Below are positions 1-10,541 of a DNA stretch of 64,000 nucleotides, piece after piece. The stretch covers positions 23,058-87,057 of the forward strand of contig JAJFKC010000016.1 in the NCBI GenBank assembly GCA_021773435.1, written 5' to 3'. The stretch's first letter is position 1, and every line of letters starts with the position of its first letter. The translations under genes were made by a program, and so were the position numbers. This DNA is from Porticoccaceae bacterium (lineage in GTDB: Bacteria; Pseudomonadota; Gammaproteobacteria; Pseudomonadales; Porticoccaceae). The notes below the pieces were generated by a model that was not told where the DNA came from, made no database searches, and saw only the letters and a list, made by a program, of their open reading frames with translations.

Positions 1-358
1 ATGCCGCATCAACAAGTTCGCCAAGCCCAGCTAACTTAAAACCCGCTAAAAGATTATCTGCGGGTTTGGAGAAACGCCGGGCCTCGCCTTTATTTAATAT
101 GCCACGACGCAGAGCAGAGGCGATGCAAACGACCGCATCGAGTTGATGCTCTTCAATCAGCTGCTGCCAACGGCTGGTGGGTTGAACCTCATCCTGTGGC
201 AGTGTCATCAGGCTTGAAGCATTGTGAACGCCATCGTGATAAAAAAATAAACGATATATTTCATGATCCTTTTTCAGAGTCGCCTGGGCGAAACGAAAAG
301 CTGTTTCAGCGGCTTCGTCTGTATAAGGTGCACCAAGAATGATGATGGAGAATTTCAT
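1..358 (-). CDS. tusD: Sulfur relay protein TusD, C-terminus cut by window edge
   Basis: DsrE-family sulfur carrier. In E. coli TusD is part of the cytoplasmic TusBCD complex that hands persulfide sulfur from TusA to TusE for MnmA-dependent 2-thiolation of tRNA U34. The 119 visible residues start MKFSIIILGAPY, contain the FFYHDGVHNAS stretch and CIASALRRG, whose cysteine (about residue 78) matches the sulfur-accepting cysteine of TusD. They reach GFKLAGLGELVDAA, near the usual end of a protein of about 128 residues, so only a few residues are missing. mnmA, the end user of this sulfur, lies 8 kb away in the same window. Called from motifs, not from a search. Confidence 0.88.
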   Translation of the reverse strand, partial: MKFSIIILGAPYTDEAAETAFRFAQATLKKDHEIYRLFFYHDGVHNASSLMTLPQDEVQPTSRWQQLIEEHQLDAVVCIASALRRGILNKGEARRFSKPADNLLAGFKLAGLGELVDAA

Positions 359-456
359 CAGGGTATTAAAACAAAAAGGTTAGACGGGCTTATCTTATCA
401 AATCTAAAGGCTGTATTTGTTGTTTGCTATGGGCGTTGTGGTAGCTAGTTAAACTA

Positions 457-813
457 CTAGTCTCCTTTATAAATACAGCCGCTGGTGCAGGTTTCACGAA
501 CTTCAACCTTGCTAAGCAAGGGTAACCTTGACTGCAACCGTGTCCATATCCATCGAGCAATATTTTCACTGGTTGGGTTGTCCAGGCCAACAACATTATT
601 CAAATATCGATGGTCCAGAGCTTCATGGATTGGGCCGAAGGCTTGTTTAATATCGTTAAAATCCATCACCCAACCACTTGTTTTATCTAGCGGCCCGTCT
701 ACATAAATTGTGGTGTGAAAAGAATGACCGTGGAGCCGCTTACACTTGTGGTCATCGGCGACGTTAGGCAGCATGTGCGCAGCTTCGAACGTAAATGATT
801 TGAAAATTTCCAT
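457..813 (-). CDS. queD: 6-carboxy-5,6,7,8-tetrahydropterin synthase QueD
   Basis: Second step of queuosine (7-deazaguanine) synthesis: turns dihydroneopterin triphosphate into 6-carboxytetrahydropterin. The 118 residues match the length of E. coli QueD (121). Zinc ligands are visible as His13 (FEAAH) and His28/His30 (LHGHS), with Cys24 (KCKRLHGH) as the likely catalytic cysteine and a C-terminal VRETCTSG segment carrying the conserved glutamate. QueD is favoured over the eukaryote-type 6-pyruvoyl-tetrahydropterin synthase because of the CxxxHGH spacing and short length. It is read in the same direction as tusD, 98 bp upstream of it. Confidence 0.9.
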   Translation of the reverse strand: MEIFKSFTFEAAHMLPNVADDHKCKRLHGHSFHTTIYVDGPLDKTSGWVMDFNDIKQAFGPIHEALDHRYLNNVVGLDNPTSENIARWIWTRLQSRLPLLSKVEVRETCTSGCIYKGD

Positions 814-918
814 GCTTTAATTCGTTCGACTAGTGGGACAGTGGAGCTGAGATGATCTGCCGAAGTATAACTATTATGGTGGGACTTCGTCGCGTAAAAA
901 GTGGGATAGTGCTTGGGT

Positions 919-946
919 TTGACAGCACTTGTGAAGTCGGTAAAAT
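919..946 (+). promoter_or_regulatory. Sigma-70 promoter of the tRNA-Val/tRNA-Asp operon
   Basis: A perfect -35 hexamer TTGACA (919-924) and a near-perfect -10 TAAAAT (941-946) are 16 bp apart and 15 bp upstream of tRNA-Val. The -10 is followed by a GC-rich discriminator (GCGCGTC), the sequence type linked to stringent control of stable RNA promoters. Confidence 0.85.
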
Positions 947-961
947 GCGCGTCTCTCATTT

Positions 962-1037
962 GGGTGGTTAGCTCAGTTGGGAGAGCGACGGCCTTACAAG
1001 CCGTAGGTCACAGGTTCGACCCCTGTACCACCCACCA
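962..1037 (+). tRNA. tRNA-Val (anticodon TAC)
   Basis: 76-nt cloverleaf. The acceptor stem GGGTGGT (962-968) pairs with ACCACCC (1027-1033), followed by discriminator A and an encoded CCA. The anticodon loop CTTACAA gives anticodon TAC. The D-loop TTAGCTCAGTTGGGAGAGC and T-arm CAGGTTCGACCCCTG are standard. Probably co-transcribed with the following tRNA-Asp. Confidence 0.97.
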
Positions 1038-1052
1038 CAAGCTCTACATAAC

Positions 1053-1129
1053 GGACCGGTAGTTCAGCTGGTTAGAATGCCGGCCTGTCACGCCGGAGGT
1101 CGCGGGTTCGAGTCCCGTCCGGTCCGCCA
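1053..1129 (+). tRNA. tRNA-Asp (anticodon GTC)
   Basis: 77-nt cloverleaf with acceptor stem GGACCGG pairing with CCGGTCC, discriminator G and encoded CCA. The anticodon loop CTGTCAC gives GTC. It lies 15 nt after tRNA-Val and has no promoter of its own that I can see, so the two form one transcript. Confidence 0.97.
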
Positions 1130-1130
1130 T

Positions 1131-1178
1131 TAGTAATTCTAAGCTGTAGTAATTCTAGGCCGTAGTAATTATGTGCTG
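1131..1178 (+). repeat. Tandem repeat, 3 x 16 bp
   Basis: Three head-to-tail units begin TAGTAATT: TAGTAATTCTAAGCTG, then TAGTAATTCTAGGCCG, then TAGTAATTATGTGCTG. The array starts one base after the CCA end of tRNA-Asp, with no coding sequence over it. It belongs to the family of short arrays found across this window. Confidence 0.9.
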
Positions 1179-1237
1179 CCGATATTTATAAATGGCTGCA
1201 GGTAATCAATAATTCTGATCAAAGTCAGAACTAAAAA

Positions 1238-1480
1238 TTAACGACGAGCTTTCATGCCGGGTTTGGTGTCAATAATCCCTTTTTCAGTTAGTATTCCATA
1301 TTGATCGCCGGTCTCGCAATATAGCCCGATAACGAGCGGCTGGAATACTGGCATGCGCACGAAACCAATTTCCCAGCCAAACCGTTCCAATTGTGGTAGC
1401 GCAGCTAGCTGATCTTCATTGAGCAAACTTTTGATATGTTCCGGGACGGCCTTACGTCCCTTGCGCTTCTCTTCGTTCAT
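1238..1480 (-). CDS. Conserved hypothetical protein, 80 residues
   Basis: Small soluble basic protein beginning MNEEKRKGRKAVPEHIKSLL, with a core LPQLERFGWEIGFVRMPVFQPLVIGLY and a short C-terminal half. The pattern (charged N-terminus, FGWxxxFVRxPxFQ) resembles an uncharacterised small family I associate with pseudomonads, but I cannot name a function. The frame stays open upstream to 1618. The ATG at 1480 is preferred because the upstream extension (CYCNKIRPNRSL) does not look protein-like. No strong ribosome binding site is visible. Nothing in the flanking tRNAs suggests a role. Confidence 0.65.
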   Translation of the reverse strand: MNEEKRKGRKAVPEHIKSLLNEDQLAALPQLERFGWEIGFVRMPVFQPLVIGLYCETGDQYGILTEKGIIDTKPGMKARR

Positions 1481-1970
1481 AATACGTTTGTCTATGAGTG
1501 CCTGTCGTTTTAAGGATATTAGTGATCGGTTAGGTCGGATTTTGTTGCAGTAGCAAGAAATCGAGTGAAGTGATATTGCCACCATAGCCGGCCAAAAACC
1601 GGGAGTGGGTTCACACACTAGGTAATATTTTTCTAAAACGGCGGGTTTTGGTACTACCAGGAACTTTCGGCCCTTTGTACTGATACGGTGCAGGATGCCG
1701 GGGTTTGTTGAATGTTGGGGTTTGCTAATCTGAGGGTTTGTCCAGCATCGATTGTGTCTGACGCTGGACTATGACCTTTTTCGGCTACAGGTAAGTCGGC
1801 CGTCAATAGGTCGTTAGATCGTTGATTTGGTTTGCCGACTACAAAACGTTTCAAAGCTTAGTTTCTAGGCCTAGAGAATACGCCCATTTTGCAGGCTTTG
1901 CTTGGCGATGTCCGTTTGGGGTTGTTACGGGGTTCTTCTCTCAAGAAGTCTTTCTTTACAGTTCTTTAAT
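1481..1970. other. Gene-free stretch between small protein and tRNA-Asn
   Basis: No convincing gene. The only items are a loose direct repeat of GGGTTTG starting at 1701, 1718 and 1734 (spacing 17 then 16 bp) and a 7-bp inverted repeat GTCCAGC/GCTGGAC (about 1740-1769). A 66-codon leftward frame at 1654-1854 has no recognisable family or ribosome binding site and is not called. Confidence 0.5.
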
Positions 1971-2046
1971 TGGCTCCGCCTGCTGGGCTCGAACCAGCGA
2001 CCCAATGATTAACAGTCATTTGCTCTACCAACTGAGCTAAGGCGGA
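1971..2046 (-). tRNA. tRNA-Asn (anticodon GTT)
   Basis: 76-nt cloverleaf on the reverse strand. The acceptor stem TCCGCCT pairs with AGGCGGA, with discriminator G and encoded CCA. The anticodon arm AATGACTGTTAATCATT gives GTT. Single tRNA transcribed away from uvrB. Confidence 0.97.
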
Positions 2047-2062
2047 GTAGCGAAGCGGCGTT

Positions 2063-2091
2063 ATGGTATAGTCCTGTCAACGCCCAGTCAA
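2063..2091 (-). promoter_or_regulatory. Probable sigma-70 promoter of tRNA-Asn
   Basis: On the reverse strand a TTGACT -35 (2091-2086) lies 17 bp before TACCAT (2068-2063), followed by a GC-rich discriminator AACGCCGC just ahead of the tRNA 5' end. Spacing and distance fit a stable-RNA promoter. A TATACC alternative with 15-bp spacing overlaps it. Confidence 0.55.
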
Positions 2092-2192
2092 GACCGACAA
2101 CACGCTTGTAGACTCGATCTAATGTCGTTTGAGTGCTCGTATTGCGCTTACCCTTTTCACCCAAAAAGCAGCGTTAACTGATCCTTGTTCCC

Positions 2193-4223
2193 ATGGCTCC
2201 AAAACCCTTCCAAGTTGTTAGCGATTATGAGCCTGCAGGCGACCAGCCTGAAGCGATTGAAGGGCTGGTAGAGGGGCTTGAAGCGGGCCTCGCCGCGATG
2301 ACCTTGTTGGGTGTGACCGGGTCGGGGAAAACATTCACTGTTGCGAAGGTGATAGAGCAAGTGCAGCGGCCGACCATTGTTATGGCGCACAATAAAACGC
2401 TGGCGGCGCAGTTGTATGGCGAGTTAAAAGAATTCTTCCCAAAAAATGCGGTTGAGTATTTTGTTTCCTATTACGACTACTATCAGCCTGAAGCGTATGT
2501 CCCTGCTTCAAATACCTATATAGAAAAAGACGCGGCCATCAATCGGCATATCGAGCAGATGCGCCTGTCGGCTACTAAGGCGTTGATGGAACGTCAGGAT
2601 GTCGTCGTCGTGGCGACGGTCTCTGCGATATATGGTCTGGGCGATCCAGAGTCCTATTTGAAAATGGTCTTGCATGTGGTGCGCGGTGATCGCATCGATC
2701 AGCGGGATATATTGCGTCGCCTGGCCGAGTTGCAATACACGCGCAACGATATTGCCTTTGAGCGTGCTAATTACCGAGTTCGCGGCGATGTCATTGACGT
2801 GTTCCCGGCGGACTCTGAAAAAGAAGCCGTACGTATTGAGTTGTTTGATGAAGAGGTCGAGAATATCTGCCTCTTCGACCCTTTGACTGGCGAAGTTTTT
2901 CAACGCATACCGCGCATCACGATTTATCCTAAATCTCATTACGTAACGCCCCGCGAAAAAATTATCGAAGCGATTGAGGAAATAAAAGTCGAATTAGTTG
3001 ATCGGCTCGAACAACTGCGCAACAACGATAAACTTGTCGAGGCGCAACGCCTCAGCGAAAGGACCCGCTATGATTTAGAGATGATGCAGGAGCTGGGATA
3101 TTGTTCGGGCATAGAAAATTATTCTCGATATTTATCCGGTAGAACCCCCGGCGAACCGCCGCCGACACTGTTTGATTACCTCCCTGACAATGCCCTGTTA
3201 GTGGTCGACGAGTCCCATGTATCTATTCCTCAGTTAGGTGGCATGTACCGGGGCGATCGGTCGCGTAAAGAAACCCTGGTGGAATATGGCTTTCGTCTGC
3301 CTTCGGCTTTGGACAATCGCCCATTACGCTTTGATGAATGGCAGGGTTTGATGCCTCAAGCCATTTTTGTTTCTGCAACCCCCGCAAAATATGAGGCTGA
3401 GCACGCCCAGGCGGTGATTGAGCAAACGGTGCGCCCTACGGGATTGGTTGATCCAGGCATTGAGGTGAAGCCCGCCAGCAAGCAAGTTGATGATGTTATG
3501 GAAGAGATCGGTATCTGCGTGGCCCGCAACGAGCGAGTGCTTATTACCGTGTTGACCAAGCGTATGGCCGAGGACTTGACCGAGTATCTGGACGAACACA
3601 GCGTGCGGGTTCGCTACATGCATTCAGATATCGATACCGTTGAGCGGGTTGAGATTATTCGTGATTTACGCCTGGGTCAATTCGATGTGCTGGTCGGCAT
3701 TAATTTGTTGCGAGAAGGTTTGGATATGCCGGAAGTCTCATTGGTAGCGATATTTGATGCCGACAAAGAAGGCTTTTTGCGATCTGAGCAATCATTGATA
3801 CAAACCATTGGTCGCGCTGCCAGGCATATCAATGGTCGGGCGATTCTTTATGGCGATGTGGTTACTGGTTCAATGCAAAGAGCCATTGATGAAACCAATC
3901 GCCGTCGTACAAGGCAGCAGGAATATAACCAGGCCCACGGCATTGTGCCCAAAGGTATTGTCAAATCAGTCACCGATATTCTAGAAGGGGCGGTTAGCAG
4001 TGGTGGCCGCGAGGGCAAGCATCGCAAAGTGGCTGAACCCGGCGGTCGCTATGGCATTGATACCTCAGGAGAGGATTTGTCCGCCCCGCAGTTAGCAAAG
4101 AAAATTGAAACTATCGAGAAGCAAATGTATGAACATGCTCGCAATCTGGAGTTTGAAGACGCGGCTTTATTGCGGGATCAATTACATGAATTAAAACAGC
4201 AGCATTTGGTTGGAGCTTACTAG
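2193..4223 (+). CDS. uvrB: Excinuclease ABC subunit UvrB
   Basis: DNA-damage verification helicase of nucleotide excision repair. It is loaded by UvrA, opens the helix with its beta-hairpin and recruits UvrC. The 676 residues fit the family. Walker A is GVTGSGKT (40-47), the beta-hairpin region is [13 protein letters not shown] (about 93-105), the DEAD-type box is VVDESH, motif VI is QTIGRAARH, and a C-terminal UVR motif ([20 protein letters not shown]) binds UvrC. The ATG at 2193 starts the conserved N-terminus ([17 protein letters not shown]) although no good Shine-Dalgarno precedes it. I looked for a LexA box upstream and found none that fits. Transcribed alone, convergent with roxA. Confidence 0.98.
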   Translation: MAPKPFQVVSDYEPAGDQPEAIEGLVEGLEAGLAAMTLLGVTGSGKTFTVAKVIEQVQRPTIVMAHNKTLAAQLYGELKEFFPKNAVEYFVSYYDYYQPEAYVPASNTYIEKDAAINRHIEQMRLSATKALMERQDVVVVATVSAIYGLGDPESYLKMVLHVVRGDRIDQRDILRRLAELQYTRNDIAFERANYRVRGDVIDVFPADSEKEAVRIELFDEEVENICLFDPLTGEVFQRIPRITIYPKSHYVTPREKIIEAIEEIKVELVDRLEQLRNNDKLVEAQRLSERTRYDLEMMQELGYCSGIENYSRYLSGRTPGEPPPTLFDYLPDNALLVVDESHVSIPQLGGMYRGDRSRKETLVEYGFRLPSALDNRPLRFDEWQGLMPQAIFVSATPAKYEAEHAQAVIEQTVRPTGLVDPGIEVKPASKQVDDVMEEIGICVARNERVLITVLTKRMAEDLTEYLDEHSVRVRYMHSDIDTVERVEIIRDLRLGQFDVLVGINLLREGLDMPEVSLVAIFDADKEGFLRSEQSLIQTIGRAARHINGRAILYGDVVTGSMQRAIDETNRRRTRQQEYNQAHGIVPKGIVKSVTDILEGAVSSGGREGKHRKVAEPGGRYGIDTSGEDLSAPQLAKKIETIEKQMYEHARNLEFEDAALLRDQLHELKQQHLVGAY

Positions 4224-4258
4224 CAAACAACCGTGTCAGGTTTCTTTATACCTCAAAA

Positions 4259-5464
4259 CTAACCAATTCCATTGTTGTCATCTAATGGCTGTAGGCTTCC
4301 CTGTTGAACCAACTGAGCCACCAGATCTAATTCTTCTTTACTGAGCTCGACTAAATCTTTCCTGGAAAATTTCTGTTGCCCGTTGAGCAGGATGGCGAGT
4401 TGTTGGCTTGTTGTGTGCAGTTCTCCATCAACTGCGAGCGTAGCCTGATCCTGGTTTTGTTTTGGTTCGTCTTCTGGATATGGCGTGATCAGGGCAATTC
4501 GTGAGGCGGGATGCCAGGCTAGTTGCGGGTATTCAGTCCAACTGGCGGACGAGCGTGGCTTATCATCATCGCTGAGCAATTCCATATCGGGGTATTTTCG
4601 CGTTGTCATAAAGCGCGCAAACCATTCGCTTAACAGCTTGTCGTCTGAAAGTTGTTCGATCAGGAGTTTTTTCACGGCGCCTAAATAATCCACGTTGATT
4701 TCGCCACCGGTTTGGCCCAATGAAAGTGGAGGGTCGATAAAGGGTTGGCTGGACAATTTGGGGTTGGCCATTAATTCAGTTGCCAGATCATCGAGTAATT
4801 CCACCGCTGTGGGTGCGCGAAAGCCAACGGAAAAAGTCATTGAGTCGTCACCTTTGGCGATACCCCAGTGGGCGATACGGGGCGGCAAGTAGAGCATGTC
4901 GCCAGGCGCTAGCAAGTATTCCCTTTGTTGCTGGAAATCCTGCAACAAACGCAGCGGGGCGTCTTCAACAAGGGCAGTGTTGCCTTCGCAGTGCTGGCCA
5001 ATACGCCAGTATTTGTTGCCGTGGGTCTGTACTAAAAAAACATCGTAGTTATCGAAGTGGGGGCCGACGCTGCCCTGATCGGCGGACAGGCTGACCATTA
5101 TGTCATCGAGTCGCCAGCGGGGTATAAAATTGAAATGATCGAGCAGATCGTGAACCTCCGGTAGCCACTGATCCACCGCCTGCACTAGCAGTGTCCAATG
5201 ACTGGGCGGTAAGCTAGTGAGGTCTTGTTCGCTAAGCGGACCCTGGCGCAATTGCCAGTTAGCTGATTGTTGATCTGTCAGTACAAGCCGCGATTCTATT
5301 TCGTCTTCCAGGGCGAGGCCAGCCAGTTCATCTGCCGATAAAGTGGGGAGGTCGGACAGCCCATTTCTTATCAGCAGCGGTGTTTTTTGCCAATAATCAG
5401 CAAGAAATTCATTTGCGCTCAGGTCGCCGAGAACCCTGCCGACGCCATTGTTGATACCCGCCAT
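4259..5464 (-). CDS. roxA: Ribosomal protein uL16 3-hydroxylase RoxA (JmjC cupin)
   Basis: Fe(II)/2-oxoglutarate oxygenase of the YcfD/NO66 family that hydroxylates an arginine of ribosomal protein uL16 (L16). The metal triad is visible as His136 and Asp138 (GPHFDNYD) and His199 (PRIAHWG), spaced as in E. coli YcfD. The JmjC fold occupies roughly residues 90-220, followed by the dimerisation and winged-helix region, ending near NNGIG. At 401 residues it is slightly longer than the E. coli protein (373). It lies 37 bp downstream of purB in the same direction, so it can be read through from the mnmA-hflD-purB operon. Confidence 0.9.
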   Translation of the reverse strand: MAGINNGVGRVLGDLSANEFLADYWQKTPLLIRNGLSDLPTLSADELAGLALEDEIESRLVLTDQQSANWQLRQGPLSEQDLTSLPPSHWTLLVQAVDQWLPEVHDLLDHFNFIPRWRLDDIMVSLSADQGSVGPHFDNYDVFLVQTHGNKYWRIGQHCEGNTALVEDAPLRLLQDFQQQREYLLAPGDMLYLPPRIAHWGIAKGDDSMTFSVGFRAPTAVELLDDLATELMANPKLSSQPFIDPPLSLGQTGGEINVDYLGAVKKLLIEQLSDDKLLSEWFARFMTTRKYPDMELLSDDDKPRSSASWTEYPQLAWHPASRIALITPYPEDEPKQNQDQATLAVDGELHTTSQQLAILLNGQQKFSRKDLVELSKEELDLVAQLVQQGSLQPLDDNNGIG

Positions 5465-5501
5465 TAGTTAACTAGCATGCGCTTAGCTCGCTTGTGCGAG
5501 A

Positions 5502-6899
<1,398 letters not shown>

Positions 6900-7032
6900 T
6901 CACGACATGAGCAGAAGGCCGCTTATTTTACCTTAAGGCCAAATATTAGTCAGGGTGTCGGCGTGGTTGGATTACAGTTTTGTAGGGGTAGTCATCATCG
7001 GCGCGCTATCCGTATCGTAACCAGAATCGGAG

Positions 7033-7071
7033 CCTGGTGACCATACCTGGCTATTATGCCTGGCGATTATG
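7033..7071 (+). repeat. Tandem repeat, 3 x 13 bp, over the hflD stop codon
   Basis: Units CCTGGTGACCATA, CCTGGCTATTATG and CCTGGCGATTATG lie head to tail. The third contains the reverse-strand TAA stop of hflD (7067-7069), so the array begins at the 3' end of the gene and runs into the gap before purB. Confidence 0.85.
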
Positions 7072-7693
7072 CTTCGCGGCGCAATTGTTTGACTTGTTCC
7101 AGCATATGTTTGCGATAAACAATAAAGTGCCAGCGGCGACCACCGACCTGATGCCAGAGGATGCTTGCACGGATACCGGCAAACAATAAACAGCGGACCC
7201 GGTCTGCAATATGACTTTGTTGCAGGAAGCCACTCTGGCCATTGACCTGAATTCGAAATCGAAACGTACTAATAGTGTTGCCATATAGCTCCGCCAGACT
7301 ACCAATCACGTTTTCATGGTCTGGGGAGAAATGCTGTGCCTGGTTATTAGCTCTTTCTATGCCGGTGCCGATTTTGTTGAGCAGCGTGGAGTTTTTAAGC
7401 AACTTCCCTTGTAGGTATATCAGGCCCAATACGTAGCGCAAAACATCGGGTGCCTGAGTGCGTTTATTGGAATTCAGTAATTTATCCATGGTGTCGAAAC
7501 CGACCGTCAGATTACGGAGCGCGCCAAATGTCGCCTCGCAACTTTGGGGATTTTGTTCCAGCAAGCTATTGATGGATGTAGTCAGCGCTTCAGGTCGAAC
7601 CTGGCCCGTTCTCGCTAAAGTATCAACCAGGGCGCAAGCCTGAAATACCGCCGCTAATGCAATTACCTGGTCTCGGTTAGGGGTTTTGATCAT
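7067..7693 (-). CDS. hflD: High-frequency lysogenization protein HflD homologue
   Basis: Membrane-associated helical protein. In E. coli HflD binds phage lambda CII and favours its degradation; its normal cellular role is not settled. The 208 residues match the family from the N-terminus ([22 protein letters not shown]) through [14 protein letters not shown] and the C-terminal [28 protein letters not shown]. The start overlaps the mnmA stop by four bases (ATGA), so the pair is translationally coupled. The C-terminal codons lie in a 13-bp tandem array. Confidence 0.93.
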   Translation of the reverse strand: MIKTPNRDQVIALAAVFQACALVDTLARTGQVRPEALTTSINSLLEQNPQSCEATFGALRNLTVGFDTMDKLLNSNKRTQAPDVLRYVLGLIYLQGKLLKNSTLLNKIGTGIERANNQAQHFSPDHENVIGSLAELYGNTISTFRFRIQVNGQSGFLQQSHIADRVRCLLFAGIRASILWHQVGGRRWHFIVYRKHMLEQVKQLRREA

Positions 7694-8862
7694 GGCGTTG
7701 TGTCGCGACTAATTGAGTCGGTCATCGGGTTCCAGCTGGCTGTTATAACGCCGCCGCCAAGGCAGACCTCTCCATCATAAAAAACGACTGACTGTCCGGG
7801 CGTGACCGAGCGTTGGGGGAGTTCAAAATCGACTCGGCAGGTATTGTGCTCTTCAAAGGTCACGTGGCAGTTTTGATCAGCCTGTCGATAACGGGTCTTA
7901 GCAGTGCAGTTAATTGAGTCTTGAGCGGGACGGCCGTTAATCCAGTTTAGCTGCTGGGTCGATAATACGGATGTGAACAGCAGCGGATTATTATTGCCCT
8001 GATCGGCAGTTAGAACATTTTGGGTGACATCTTTAGCGACGATGTACCAGGGTGCTTCTGGTCGATTTTTCACACCACCAATGCCGAGGCCTTCGCGTTG
8101 GCCAAGCGTGTAGTACATCGATCCTTGATGTTGCCCGATGACCTGCCCTGATGGCGTGACGATATCGCCCGGTTGGGCAGGAATATATTGTGCGAGAAAA
8201 TCTTTAAAGCGGCGCTCGCCGATAAAGCAGATGCCGGTGCTGTCTTTTTTGTCATGGGTGACTAACTGGTGTTGCCCGGCCAGTTTACGCACGTTGGGTT
8301 TGTCAATATCGCCTATCGGGAAAATGGTTTTTGCGAAGGCCTGTTCAGACACAGCATAGAGAAAATAGCTTTGATCTTTGTTGCCATCTTTACCCCGCAG
8401 TAAAGAAGTTTCACCGGGGTTTTCGGAATGGCTATCTGTTCTTGCGTAATGGCCCGTAGCAATATAGTCGGCACCGAGTAGCTCGGCGTATTCAAGGAAG
8501 ACCTTAAATTTTATCTCTCGGTTGCACAGAATATCTGGATTGGGGGTGCGTCCGGCACGGTATTCTTCGAGAAAGTATTCGAAGACCTGATCCCAGTATT
8601 CAGCAGCGAAGTTTGCGCTGTGCAGGGTAATACCCAGTTTATTACAGACCTGTTGCGCATCTTCGAGATCAGCTAAGGCGGTGCAGTATTCAGTGCCGTC
8701 GTCTTCATCCCAGTTCTTCATAAACAGACCTTCGACCTGATAACCCTGCTGCTTTAGTAGCAGGGCGCTCACCGATGAATCGACACCGCCAGACATGCCG
8801 ACGATGACTTTGCAGTCGCCGGGGGCTGTTGGTCTCACTGAACTTGTATCGGGGTCGGGCAT
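7690..8862 (-). CDS. mnmA: tRNA-specific 2-thiouridylase MnmA
   Basis: Adenylates U34 of tRNA-Lys, -Glu and -Gln and inserts sulfur received from TusE. The PP-loop GMSGGVDSS is at about residues 22-30. The first catalytic cysteine lies in the [12 protein letters not shown] region and the persulfide cysteine in [13 protein letters not shown]. The frame stays open to a TTG at 8892. The ATG at 8862 (390 residues, MPDPDTSS) is preferred, although neither start has a clear Shine-Dalgarno. First gene of the mnmA-hflD-purB(-roxA) unit; its sulfur donor component tusD is at the left edge of the window. Confidence 0.96.
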   Translation of the reverse strand: MPDPDTSSVRPTAPGDCKVIVGMSGGVDSSVSALLLKQQGYQVEGLFMKNWDEDDGTEYCTALADLEDAQQVCNKLGITLHSANFAAEYWDQVFEYFLEEYRAGRTPNPDILCNREIKFKVFLEYAELLGADYIATGHYARTDSHSENPGETSLLRGKDGNKDQSYFLYAVSEQAFAKTIFPIGDIDKPNVRKLAGQHQLVTHDKKDSTGICFIGERRFKDFLAQYIPAQPGDIVTPSGQVIGQHQGSMYYTLGQREGLGIGGVKNRPEAPWYIVAKDVTQNVLTADQGNNNPLLFTSVLSTQQLNWINGRPAQDSINCTAKTRYRQADQNCHVTFEEHNTCRVDFELPQRSVTPGQSVVFYDGEVCLGGGVITASWNPMTDSISRDTTP

Positions 8863-8954
8863 GATTAGCTGGGCTTGATTAGTGAGGCACAATTAAGTAT
8901 CGGCTGAACCAGTAAAGCAGCCCGCAATCTTAACGATTATTGCGAATAAACTCT

Positions 8955-8982
8955 AATATGAATTGGCTATTCAATTCATATT
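8955..8982. repeat. Perfect 11-bp inverted repeat between rluE and mnmA
   Basis: AATATGAATTG (8955-8965) and its exact complement CAATTCATATT (8972-8982) flank a 6-base loop. It lies in the 185-bp gap upstream of mnmA. There is no U-tract on either side, which speaks against a classic terminator; an operator or a leader hairpin of mnmA is as likely. Confidence 0.6.
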
Positions 8983-9047
8983 CCCTGCTGGCCTTTAGCT
9001 CTGGGTTGCTGTGGAGATGATCTGTTTATAGGAAATTTTTTATTGGC

Positions 9048-9650
9048 TTAGCGACCGCGTTGCCGATCGCCTCGAGTCGATGAGTTTTGCTCAGGCAAGT
9101 GGACAGATAAACGTTTGTGTTGTCCTGGCAACAGATCCTCTAATTGCCAGCTGCCGACGCTGACACGAACCAGGCGAAGCACCGGAAACCCGGTCGCCGC
9201 CAACATGCGACGCACCTGTCTGTTGCGACCTTCATTAATAGTGAGTGCGACCCAGCTAGTGGGTATGTTCCTGCGCTCTCGGATGGGCGGGTCTCTCGGC
9301 CACAGCTGGGGTTCTGTTATCGCTGCGGCCTTTGCTGGCAGGGTTATGCCGTCCTTTAGTATTACGCCGCGCCCAAGTGCGGTCAATGCCTCTGGGCTTA
9401 TCAGGCCTTCCACCTGAGCCCAATAGGTCTTTGCTAATTTGAAGCGAGGTTCAGCAATTTGCGCCTGCAATTTGCCGTCATTAGTGAGTAATAACAAGCC
9501 TTCGGAATCACGATCAAGTCGCCCCGCTGGATATATTTCCTTGATCGTTAAATAATCGGCCAGGCAGGCTTTGCCGTTCCCAGACGTAAATTGACTGAGT
9601 ACACCAAAAGGCTTATTGAATAGTACAAGTATGGCTGCGGCTTTCTTCAT
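9048..9650 (-). CDS. rluE: 23S rRNA pseudouridine synthase RluE-type
   Basis: RsuA/RluB/E/F-family enzyme; E. coli RluE makes pseudouridine 2457 in 23S rRNA. The catalytic motif GRLDRDSEGLLLLTNDG (about 42-58) carries the nucleophilic aspartate. The N-terminal LVLFNKPFGVLSQFT and the C-terminal NEGRNRQVRRMLAATGFPVLRLVR are family hallmarks. There is no N-terminal S4 domain, which together with the length (200) points to RluE rather than RluB/F or RsuA. The C-terminal tail SSTRGDRQRGR is basic and low in complexity. Confidence 0.9.
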   Translation of the reverse strand: MKKAAAILVLFNKPFGVLSQFTSGNGKACLADYLTIKEIYPAGRLDRDSEGLLLLTNDGKLQAQIAEPRFKLAKTYWAQVEGLISPEALTALGRGVILKDGITLPAKAAAITEPQLWPRDPPIRERRNIPTSWVALTINEGRNRQVRRMLAATGFPVLRLVRVSVGSWQLEDLLPGQHKRLSVHLPEQNSSTRGDRQRGR

Positions 9651-9683
9651 AGCTTACTTCATGCCTTAATTCATGAACTATCG
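9648..9683 (+). repeat. Weak tandem repeat, about 3 x 12 bp, over the rluE start
   Basis: CATAGCTTACTT, CATGCCTTAATT and CATGAACTATCG follow each other; the first CAT is the reverse complement of the rluE ATG. Only CAT and a few positions are constant, so this is the least certain of the arrays. Confidence 0.4.
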
Positions 9684-9969
9684 GCATGAGCAGATGCATT
9701 CCGGCCATCGACAATACTTGTTACGCGCCGGCGGCGCCATGGTTTCGTTGGGGCGAATTTAGCCAAAGTAACAGTCGTTCAGGCAGGAGGCGGCCGCAAC
9801 ATAACCTTTTAGGAGAGCATAGCAGAGCGAAAATACTTGAAACTGCTGGTAGAACCAGACTCAAACTAATAGAGCCAGTCGCCACCATGCTAACGACAAC
9901 TACCAAAACCACAGCAACAAAACCCTATGGGCAATACCAGTCAGACAAACTAGTTAAGTCATATACTGC
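9651..9969. other. Gene-free stretch between rluE and cspD
   Basis: No gene I can support. A leftward frame (GTG at 9912, 63 codons) encodes a hydrophobic run rich in Val and Leu and could be a one-span peptide, but it has no ribosome binding site and no family. No clear terminator for cspD is visible. Confidence 0.4.
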
Positions 9970-10263
9970 CTAATAATTGTAGTTTTCAGAGTCGGTACCA
10001 GATTGTGCCTTGGTTTGAGCGGCTTCGCCGTTGGGTGACGGGCTCTGAGGAGGAGCATCGTTCTCTCCGTGAATATGTGCCGCGTGAGCACCTTTGTCAC
10101 CGTCGATAAGTTCAAAATTAACGACCTGACCTGCCTTGAGGGTTTTGTAACCATCCATTTCAATGGCGGAGTAGTGAGCGAAAATATCATCGCCACTTTC
10201 TTCTGAAAGGATGAAGCCATAACCTTTGGCATTGTTAAACCATTTAACTGTTCCTGTAGGCAT
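9970..10263 (-). CDS. cspD: Cold-shock-like protein CspD
   Basis: Small single-stranded nucleic acid binding protein. In E. coli CspD is made in stationary phase and inhibits replication initiation and elongation. The cold-shock domain fills residues 1-70 with RNP1 KGYGFI and RNP2-like DIFAHYSAI. The tail (APPQSPSPNGEAAQTKAQSGTDSENYNY) is acidic and disordered, making the protein longer (97) than E. coli CspD (74). SD GGAGG (GCAGGAGGCAATTCCT before the start, read on the reverse strand) is strong. Divergent from clpS, the arrangement also found in E. coli, which supports CspD over CspA-type paralogues. Confidence 0.9.
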   Translation of the reverse strand: MPTGTVKWFNNAKGYGFILSEESGDDIFAHYSAIEMDGYKTLKAGQVVNFELIDGDKGAHAAHIHGENDAPPQSPSPNGEAAQTKAQSGTDSENYNY

Positions 10264-10541
10264 AGGAATTGCCTCCTGATCATACTATTTAGATATTTTA
10301 ATTATTTATTTTAGTTGCTGAGCTAAATCATCGGCGTAACTCGTTGATTAGAGCTGGTTTTGCTGCACTCTGGCGTTTTTAAGTTATTGTCCGTCACAGG
10401 ATTATGCTGCAAGGGCAGTTTCTAACCTTAATCTGTTAATAAGTCAAGCAGCTACCATAAACGCTGGCTTCCCCGGGATGCCTGGCTGATTACTACAGGG
10501 ATTATGATGCAAGAAAAGGCTGTCCGAGTTATCCTAGAGCA
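10264..10541. promoter_or_regulatory. Divergent promoter region of cspD and clpS
   Basis: 278 bp between two divergent genes. It is AT-rich on the cspD side (ATTTAGATATTTTAATTATTTATTTT within 10287-10312 region) and must hold both promoters. I could not assign hexamers with confidence. Confidence 0.5.

Noticed and set aside
1131..1178. Tandem arrays read as small CRISPRs
   Set aside because: Units are 7-18 bp with no spacers between them, and no cas genes are present.
1654..1854. 66-codon leftward frame
   Set aside because: No ribosome binding site, no family, overlaps a GGGTTTG repeat.
2070..2190. LexA (SOS) box before uvrB
   Set aside because: The nearest CTGT...CAG has the wrong spacing and no AT-rich centre.
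8955..8982. Intrinsic terminator between rluE and mnmA
   Set aside because: Perfect inverted repeat but AT-rich stem and no U-tract on either side; kept only as an inverted repeat.
9721..9912. 63-codon hydrophobic frame beside cspD
   Set aside because: GTG start without ribosome site; could be a small membrane peptide but the evidence is only composition.
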